Origin: Lachnospiraceae bacterium UBA3845
GTDB lineage: Bacteria > Bacillota > Clostridia > Lachnospirales > Lachnospiraceae
Assembly: GCA_002392705.1 (NCBI GenBank)
Contig: DGHP01000163.1
Span: 1-9,870 of the forward strand
Length of the DNA stretch: 9,870 nt
Direction of reading: 5' to 3'
Shown: piece by piece, positions 5,558 to 9,870 of the stretch
Layout of the letters: each line of letters begins with the position of its first letter
Position numbering within the stretch: position 1 is the stretch's first letter
Program-made: the position numbers and the translations under genes
The notes under the pieces: generated by a model
Told to the model about the DNA's origin: nothing
Database searches by the model: none
What the model saw: the letters and a program-made list of their open reading frames with translations, nothing else

Positions 5558-8023
5558 ATGGAGAGTGTCGGAAAAAGCATGAAGAGGGTGGATGCCCGGG
5601 GCAAAGTGACCGGGGAAGCCAGGTATGCGAACGACCTGAAGCCGAAGAACTGCCTTACGGCAAAGGTTGTGCACGCGACGATCGCGAACGGCCGTGTTCT
5701 GTCAATCGATACATCTGAGGCGGAGAAGGTTCCGGGAGTCGTGAAGATCGTAACCTGCTTTGACGTTCCGGACATCGAGTTTCCGACGGCAGGCCATCCA
5801 TGGAGCGTTGAACCGGCGCATCAGGACATCGCGGACAGAAAGCTGCTGAATGAAAGGGTCCGCCTGTACGGCGACGATATTGCCGCGATCGTTGCGACGG
5901 ACAATGTCGCCTGCGAGAGAGCGGAAAGACTTCTGAAGATTTCCTACGAGGAATATGATCCGATCGTGACAGTGGATGAGGCACTCTCTCCCGGCGCGAC
6001 GCCGCTTCATCCGAATCTCAGGAAGGACAATGTCCTTCTGCACACCTCCTTCCGCTCGGGAGAGCTGGGAGAAATAGATTATGAGCAGGCGAAGGAGAAA
6101 GCCGCTCAGAAGTACGGGGCGGACCAGCTTCTTGAGCAGACCGGCGTCTATAAGACCGCCCGCATCGCCCACTGCCATATCGAACTTGCGACCAGCTGGG
6201 CTTATGTGGATACGAACGGTAAGGTGACGGTGACCAGCTCCACACAGATCCCGCATATTATGCGGCGTGTCATATCCCAGGCCCTCGGATGGCCGGTCGG
6301 GAAGATCCGGGTGATCAAGCCTTATATCGGAGGCGGCTTCGGGAACAAGCAGGATATCCTCTATGAACCCCTGAACGCCTATCTTACGATCGCCTGCGGC
6401 GGAAGGCCGGTGGAGCTGGAGATATCCAGGGAAGAGTGCATGGTGTCGACCAGAACGCGCCACGCCGTGCGCGGGGAAGTGAAGGCCCTTTATACCAGGG
6501 ACGGAAAGCTTCTTGCCCGGACCATGGATGAATATTCCAACGGCGGGGCTTACGCATCCCACGGGCATGCGATCACCGCCTCGATCGCGACCATTTTCAA
6601 GGATCTTTATCACGATGAATACGGCTGCAGGTCGGACGCGACGACGGTTTACACCTCCTCCGCCACCGCGGGGGCGATGCGCGCCTACGGCGTTCCGCAG
6701 GCGGTATTCATCGCGGACTGCCTGGTGGACGATATCTGCGCAGCCGGCGGCTTTGATCCGCTGAAATTCCGGATGGATAACTGTGTCGGCGCAGGCTTTT
6801 CCGCTTCCAACGGCATCACCTATTACAGTTACAGCATGAAGGAGTGCATGCGAAGGGGCGCAGAAGCCATCGGCTGGGAGGAGAAGAGAAAGGCCTACGA
6901 GGGGCAGACCGGACCGGTCCGGCACGGAGTGGGCATGTCCATATTCATGTACAAGGTCGGCGTCCATCCCATCTCCCTGGAGACCTCCAGCGCCCGCATG
7001 ATCCTGAATCAGGACGGATCGATGCAGGTCGAACTGAGCGCGACGGAGATCGGGCAGGGGGCGGATACGGTGTTCACGCAGATGGCCTCCGAGATTACCG
7101 GCATTACGCCTGACCGGGTATATATCGTCTCGACCCAGGACACGGACCTTTCACCTTTCGATACCGGTGCCTACGCGTCCAGACAGACCTTTGTCACCGG
7201 CAAGGCGGTCAAGAAGTGCGGGATCGAATTCCGGAAGAAGATTCTGGATTACGCGTCCTATATGCTGGACAGGCCGGCGGAGGAGCTGATGATCTGGCAG
7301 AACCGGATCTGCGAGAAACTGCCGGAAGATGAATCGACAAAGATCGATCCGGCAGCAGTCTGGGCAGACTTCCCGGACGTTGATTTCAAGCCTTTCGACC
7401 TGAAGGACCTGCCCAACGGGGAAGATTCCATCCTGCGTGATACAGGAAATATCGAGGGCAGGCCGGGGAAGGCGCTCCTGGATATGAAAGATCTGGCGCA
7501 GACGGCTTTCTATTCCCTGAGCCGTTCGGAACACATCACGGCGGAGGTGACCAGCCACTGCAAGGAGAATTCCTTTGCCTCCGGCTGCAGCTTTGTGGAT
7601 CTGACTGTTGACATGCCTCTGGGCAAGGTAAAGATCAACCGGATTATCAATGTGCATGATTCCGGCCGCCTGATTAATCCCCAGCTGGCCCAGGCCCAGG
7701 TTCACGGCGGCATGGCCATGGGGATCGGCTATGCGCTGTCGGAGGAACTGCTCTACGACGCGAAGGGAAGACCGCTGAACGATAACCTTCTGGATTTCAA
7801 GATTCCTACCGCCATGGATATACCGGACCTCGAGACGATCTTCCTGGAACTGGACGACCCGATGGGTCCCTTCGGCAATAAGGCGCTCGGGGAACCCCCG
7901 GTGATCTCAGTTGCTCCGGCGATCCGCAACGCGATCCTGAATGCGACAGGCGTGGCGATGAATGAGCTTCCCATGACGCCCCAGAGACTTGTGGAGGCCT
8001 TCAAAGAAAAGGGACTGATCTGA
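5558..8023 (+). CDS. xdhA: Xanthine dehydrogenase molybdopterin-binding subunit
   Basis: The 821-residue large subunit holds the molybdenum cofactor and hydroxylates purines such as hypoxanthine and xanthine. It starts at ATG 5558, 9 bases after GGAGGTGA. The N-terminal a/b-hammerhead domain (about 10-150) begins KRVDARGKVTGEARYANDL. Cofactor and active-site motifs follow: IGGGFGNKQ (257-265), GAMRAYGVPQ (372-381, Arg375), EIGQGADTVF (497-506), NVHDSGRLINPQ (698-709), VHGGMAMGIGYAL (715-727) and LGEPP with the catalytic Glu779. The sequence follows E. coli XdhA closely, including Gln265 where animal enzymes have a substrate-binding Glu, but is about 70 residues longer. Most of the extra length is an acidic stretch near 590-640 and some is near 165-195. 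Accessory genes around it favour the selenium-dependent form. Strict substrate range (xanthine, hypoxanthine, nicotinate-like) cannot be proved from sequence. The last five codons and stop are duplicated just downstream. Confidence 0.95.
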   Translation: MESVGKSMKRVDARGKVTGEARYANDLKPKNCLTAKVVHATIANGRVLSIDTSEAEKVPGVVKIVTCFDVPDIEFPTAGHPWSVEPAHQDIADRKLLNERVRLYGDDIAAIVATDNVACERAERLLKISYEEYDPIVTVDEALSPGATPLHPNLRKDNVLLHTSFRSGELGEIDYEQAKEKAAQKYGADQLLEQTGVYKTARIAHCHIELATSWAYVDTNGKVTVTSSTQIPHIMRRVISQALGWPVGKIRVIKPYIGGGFGNKQDILYEPLNAYLTIACGGRPVELEISREECMVSTRTRHAVRGEVKALYTRDGKLLARTMDEYSNGGAYASHGHAITASIATIFKDLYHDEYGCRSDATTVYTSSATAGAMRAYGVPQAVFIADCLVDDICAAGGFDPLKFRMDNCVGAGFSASNGITYYSYSMKECMRRGAEAIGWEEKRKAYEGQTGPVRHGVGMSIFMYKVGVHPISLETSSARMILNQDGSMQVELSATEIGQGADTVFTQMASEITGITPDRVYIVSTQDTDLSPFDTGAYASRQTFVTGKAVKKCGIEFRKKILDYASYMLDRPAEELMIWQNRICEKLPEDESTKIDPAAVWADFPDVDFKPFDLKDLPNGEDSILRDTGNIEGRPGKALLDMKDLAQTAFYSLSRSEHITAEVTSHCKENSFASGCSFVDLTVDMPLGKVKINRIINVHDSGRLINPQLAQAQVHGGMAMGIGYALSEELLYDAKGRPLNDNLLDFKIPTAMDIPDLETIFLELDDPMGPFGNKALGEPPVISVAPAIRNAILNATGVAMNELPMTPQRLVEAFKEKGLI

Positions 8024-8041
8024 GAAAAGGGACTGATCTGA
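8006..8041 (+). repeat. Perfect 18-bp tandem duplication across the xdhA stop codon
   Basis: GAAAAGGGACTGATCTGA occurs twice head to tail, at 8006-8023 and 8024-8041. The first copy encodes the last residues EKGLI and the TGA stop. The second is in the same frame, so reading through the first TGA would add EKGLI again and stop at the second TGA. EKGLI fits the normal XdhA C-terminus, so the downstream copy is the extra one. Because the copies are identical, the event is recent or maintained. Confidence 0.92.
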
Positions 8042-8052
8042 TGCAGGACTCC

Positions 8053-8079
8053 GCTGCGTCCCGGGCCGCGGCACGCAGC
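8053..8079 (+). other. Hairpin in the xdhA-xdhB spacer (first)
   Basis: GCTGCGT (8053-8059) pairs with ACGCAGC (8073-8079) around a 13-base, very GC-rich loop. No T-run follows, so it does not look like an intrinsic terminator. It lies 12 bp after the 18-bp duplication. Confidence 0.55.
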
Positions 8080-8089
8080 TGTAAGCAGA

Positions 8090-8145
8090 TTTGAAATCAG
8101 AACCTGTTTTCCTGCAGGTACGACGTACCGCAGCCTGATTTCAAA
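8090..8145 (+). other. Nested inverted repeat in the xdhA-xdhB spacer (second)
   Basis: The outer arms TTTGAAATCAG (8090-8100) and CTGATTTCAAA (8135-8145) pair perfectly over 11 bp. Inside, CTGC (8112-8115) and GGTAC (8117-8121) pair with GTACC (8125-8129) and GCAG (8130-8133), leaving a bulged A and a GAC loop. Together they form a two-part stem covering 56 bases. No U-tract follows. The spacer ends with a GGTGGA ribosome site at 8189-8194 for xdhB. Likely roles are mRNA processing or stability, or a small repeat element; neither is shown by the sequence. Confidence 0.7.
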
Positions 8146-8199
8146 ATGGCCGTGAATAGTGACTCCAATCAGAACAGAAAGGCGGACGGTGGATAGATT

Positions 8200-9198
8200 A
8201 TGTATGATATAGAACGATATATTGAGGCTGTATCGGTTGAGGACGCGATACAGCATCTGAAGGCAGATCCGGATGCCAGCGTCATCAGCGGCGGGACGGA
8301 TGTGCTCGTGCGCCTGAGAAGCGGAAAAGGCGTGGGGGGCACGCTTGTCAGCATCCATGAAATTCCGGAACTGCACGGTGTTGACCGCCTTTTGGACGGG
8401 ACCCTGGTAATCGGTCCCGCGACCTGCTTTTCGGATCTTGCAAAGGATCCGCTGATCCGCTCCTGTGTTCCTTACCTGGGGGAGGCCGTGGAGACGGTCG
8501 GCGGTCCCCAGATCCGCAATATGGGAACCATCGGCGGCAACCTCTGCAATGGCGCGACCAGCGCGGACTCCGCGGCTGTGATGCAGACTCTGAACGCCCG
8601 CCTGGTGCTGCAGGGCCCTGACGGATCGAGGGAGGTTCCGGTTACGGAGTTCTATCTGGGGCCCGGGAAAACCGTGCGCAGGCGTGACGAGATCCTGACG
8701 GCCATCCTGATAGAAGCGAAGGATTATCTGGGCTTTACAGGCTGCTATATCAAATACGGAAAAAGAAAAGCGATGGAGATCGCGACACTTGGATGCTGCG
8801 TCCGGGTGAAGCTGGGACCGGCGCCGGAGGATTCCGGGGAAGGGCCCGGCACGGAGAATGGCGGCGGGCAGGATCCTGCCGCGCTTCAGACTCAGAACGC
8901 AGCAGGGCCAAAGAGCAGGATCATCCGTGATATCCGGATCGGTTACGGCGTCGCGGCTCCGACTCCGATCCGCTGCTATAAGACGGAGAACCTGCTCAGA
9001 GGAAGATCCGCTTCGGATCCTTCCATCTATGAACTGATCGGGGAGCATGTGCTGGAGGAGGTTCAGCCAAGAAGCTCCTGGAGAGCATCAAAGGAGTTCC
9101 GCCTGCAGCTGATCGCGGAACTGGCCCGGAGAGCACTGAGGGAGGCCATGCTGTCATCCCTGGGGAACAGCCTGCTTGATCAGACCTCGGCCGGCTGA
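8200..9198 (+). CDS. xdhB: Xanthine dehydrogenase FAD-binding subunit
   Basis: The 332-residue flavoprotein subunit passes electrons from the iron-sulfur centres to the final acceptor. It starts at ATG 8200 after GGTGGA. FAD-binding motifs of the CoxM/XdhB family are clear: VISGGTDVLVRLRSG (28-42) and VGGPQIRNMGTIGGNLCNGA (100-119), followed by TSADSAA. The C-terminal CO-dehydrogenase flavoprotein domain is present (IRIGYGVAAPTPIRCYKTE). Between CVRVKLG (about 200-206) and SRIIRDIRIGYG (about 239-250) there is an insert of some 32 residues rich in Gly, Pro, Glu, Gln and Ala. It makes this protein about 40 residues longer than E. coli XdhB (about 292) and probably forms a flexible surface loop. 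It lies between xdhA and xdhC, as in E. coli xdhABC. The physiological electron acceptor is unknown. Confidence 0.94.
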   Translation: MYDIERYIEAVSVEDAIQHLKADPDASVISGGTDVLVRLRSGKGVGGTLVSIHEIPELHGVDRLLDGTLVIGPATCFSDLAKDPLIRSCVPYLGEAVETVGGPQIRNMGTIGGNLCNGATSADSAAVMQTLNARLVLQGPDGSREVPVTEFYLGPGKTVRRRDEILTAILIEAKDYLGFTGCYIKYGKRKAMEIATLGCCVRVKLGPAPEDSGEGPGTENGGGQDPAALQTQNAAGPKSRIIRDIRIGYGVAAPTPIRCYKTENLLRGRSASDPSIYELIGEHVLEEVQPRSSWRASKEFRLQLIAELARRALREAMLSSLGNSLLDQTSAG

Positions 9199-9210
9199 GA
9201 CGACATGGAT

Positions 9211-9352
9211 TCCCGGACAGGGGGAAGGCGGATGGCGTGCACAGCACCCGGCGGCTTCGGCTGGATTTAAGTCCCGGATACGGGGAACTGGAAAGATGAC
9301 GGGAGTGCCTGGCGTTTCCTGTGAGTATAAGCCCCGGATACGGGGAAGGCGG
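9211..9352 (+). repeat. Three degenerate ~60-bp tandem repeats in the xdhB-xdhC spacer
   Basis: A core close to CCCGGATACGGGGAA appears at 9211-9231, 9272-9291 and 9332-9352, with start-to-start spacings of 61 and 60 bp. The core can fold as CCCCG-GATA-CGGGG in the third copy. The sequence between cores is only partly conserved, best kept just before each core (for example TTTAAG and TATAAG). The last copy runs into the xdhC ribosome binding site (GGCGGTGA). Nearly the whole 163-bp spacer is made of this repeat. Confidence 0.7.
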
Positions 9353-9361
9353 TGAATTAAT

Positions 9362-9847
9362 ATGCTTCAGATTATCAATATGTATGTAAATGGCCGCAGG
9401 GAAGAACTGGCGGTTGATATACGGGAATCCCTCCTGGAAACCCTGAGGGAGCGCCTGAACCTGACTTCGGTCAAGAAGGGGTGCGGCGTGGGCGAGTGCG
9501 GCGCCTGCACGGTGCTGGTGGACGGCGTGGCAGTGGATGCCTGCCTTTATCTGACCATGTGGGCGGAAGGCAAACATATCCTGACAACAGAGGGGCTCAA
9601 GTCTCCGACAGGAGAACTGAATCCCATCCAGCAGGCATTTGTGGATGAGGCGGCCGTGCAGTGCGGTTTCTGCACGCCGGGCCTGATCATGACAGCTGTC
9701 GAGCTTATGGGAAAGGGGCGGAAATATACGCGGGAGGAGCTGCGCAAAGAAATCGCGGGACATCTCTGCCGCTGCACGGGCTATGAAAATATCCTGAACG
9801 CGCTTGAGAAAGTAGTGGGTTATCCCAAAGAACAGGGCGGGGAATGA
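9362..9847 (+). CDS. xdhC: Xanthine dehydrogenase [2Fe-2S] subunit
   Basis: The 161-residue small subunit carries two [2Fe-2S] clusters that move electrons from the molybdenum site to FAD. The N-terminal ferredoxin-like cluster uses Cys41, Cys46, Cys49 and Cys61 (GCGVGECGACTVLVDG). The second, in the helical domain, uses Cys101, Cys104, Cys136 and Cys138 (QCGFCTPG and CRCTGYENI). All eight ligands are present and the length is normal for the family. ATG at 9362 follows GGCGGTGA with 7 bases between. It is named by E. coli convention, where XdhC is the iron-sulfur subunit; in other bacteria the same symbol is used for an unrelated maturation protein. It is the last complete gene of the operon in the window, and no terminator follows before the right edge. 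Confidence 0.96.
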   Translation: MLQIINMYVNGRREELAVDIRESLLETLRERLNLTSVKKGCGVGECGACTVLVDGVAVDACLYLTMWAEGKHILTTEGLKSPTGELNPIQQAFVDEAAVQCGFCTPGLIMTAVELMGKGRKYTREELRKEIAGHLCRCTGYENILNALEKVVGYPKEQGGE

Positions 9848-9870
9848 TGCTTCTGCCTGAGGCTGTGTGT
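9844..9870 (+). CDS. Possible start of a further operon gene, cut by the window edge
   Basis: ATG at 9844 overlaps the xdhC TGA (ATGA) and the frame stays open for nine codons to the edge (MMLLPEAVC). A GGGCGGGGA stretch just before it could serve as a ribosome site. Only nine codons are visible, so this may equally be non-coding sequence. Confidence 0.2.

Noticed and set aside
5702..6967. 421-codon open frame on the - strand opposite xdhA
   Set aside because: It is a shadow of the xdhA codon bias. It has no recognisable domain and lies fully antisense to an unmistakable molybdopterin subunit.
8021..8023. xdhA TGA as a selenocysteine codon
   Set aside because: The protein ends where XdhA relatives end (KGLI), the read-through product is only five residues, and the downstream hairpin at 8053-8079 has no recognised SECIS features. 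Selenium in this enzyme class is a labile cofactor ligand.
7753..9048. 431-codon open frame on the - strand across the end of xdhA, the spacer and xdhB
   Set aside because: The frame is long but has no recognisable domain and no ribosome site, and its sequence looks like reverse-complement translation (Arg/Ser/Pro-rich). The + strand genes explain the region.

Overview
The window is about 9.9 kb of moderately GC-rich bacterial DNA. It carries a compact purine and molybdenum-hydroxylase locus of the kind found in anaerobic, gut-type Clostridia and relatives. The mix of genes (xdhABC, yqeB, yqeC, mocA/ygfJ, hyuA, ade), the strong GGAGG-type ribosome binding sites and the use of a TTG start point to a Firmicute, plausibly in or near Lachnospiraceae. 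This taxonomic call is inference and not certain.

Layout. The left end (1-1004, + strand) is the 3' part of a gene that appears to fuse a YqeC-like domain to a YgfJ/MocA-type nucleotidyltransferase. It converges on an adenine deaminase gene (2796-1054, - strand), and a perfect 14-bp hairpin that can terminate in both directions lies between them. A 375-bp AT-richer divergent control region (2797-3171) holds candidate promoters in both directions, two odd-centred palindromes and a pair of 23-bp direct repeats. From there a rightward operon runs hyuA-like amidohydrolase, yqeB, xdhA (molybdopterin subunit), xdhB (FAD subunit), xdhC (2x[2Fe-2S] subunit). The first three genes are 45-55 bp apart. 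The two gaps around xdhB are longer (176 and 163 bp) and contain inverted and tandem repeats.

How it fits together. Adenine deaminase would turn adenine into hypoxanthine, and XdhABC would hydroxylate hypoxanthine/xanthine. YqeB and YqeC-MocA are the accessory proteins associated with the labile-selenium form of the molybdenum cofactor. The best reading is therefore a selenium-dependent xanthine dehydrogenase (purine hydroxylase) module. The HyuA-like enzyme is a cyclic-amide hydrolase and accompanies xdh and yqeB in other purine clusters, including the E. coli xdhA-to-xdhD region; its substrate cannot be read from sequence. No selenocysteine UGA is needed in any gene here; selenium would enter as a cofactor ligand.

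The catalytic content belongs to a known type of system. The less ordinary parts are the domain fusion with a duplicated insert, the structured spacers inside the xdh operon, the 18-bp duplication over the xdhA stop codon, and the repeats in the hyuA leader.
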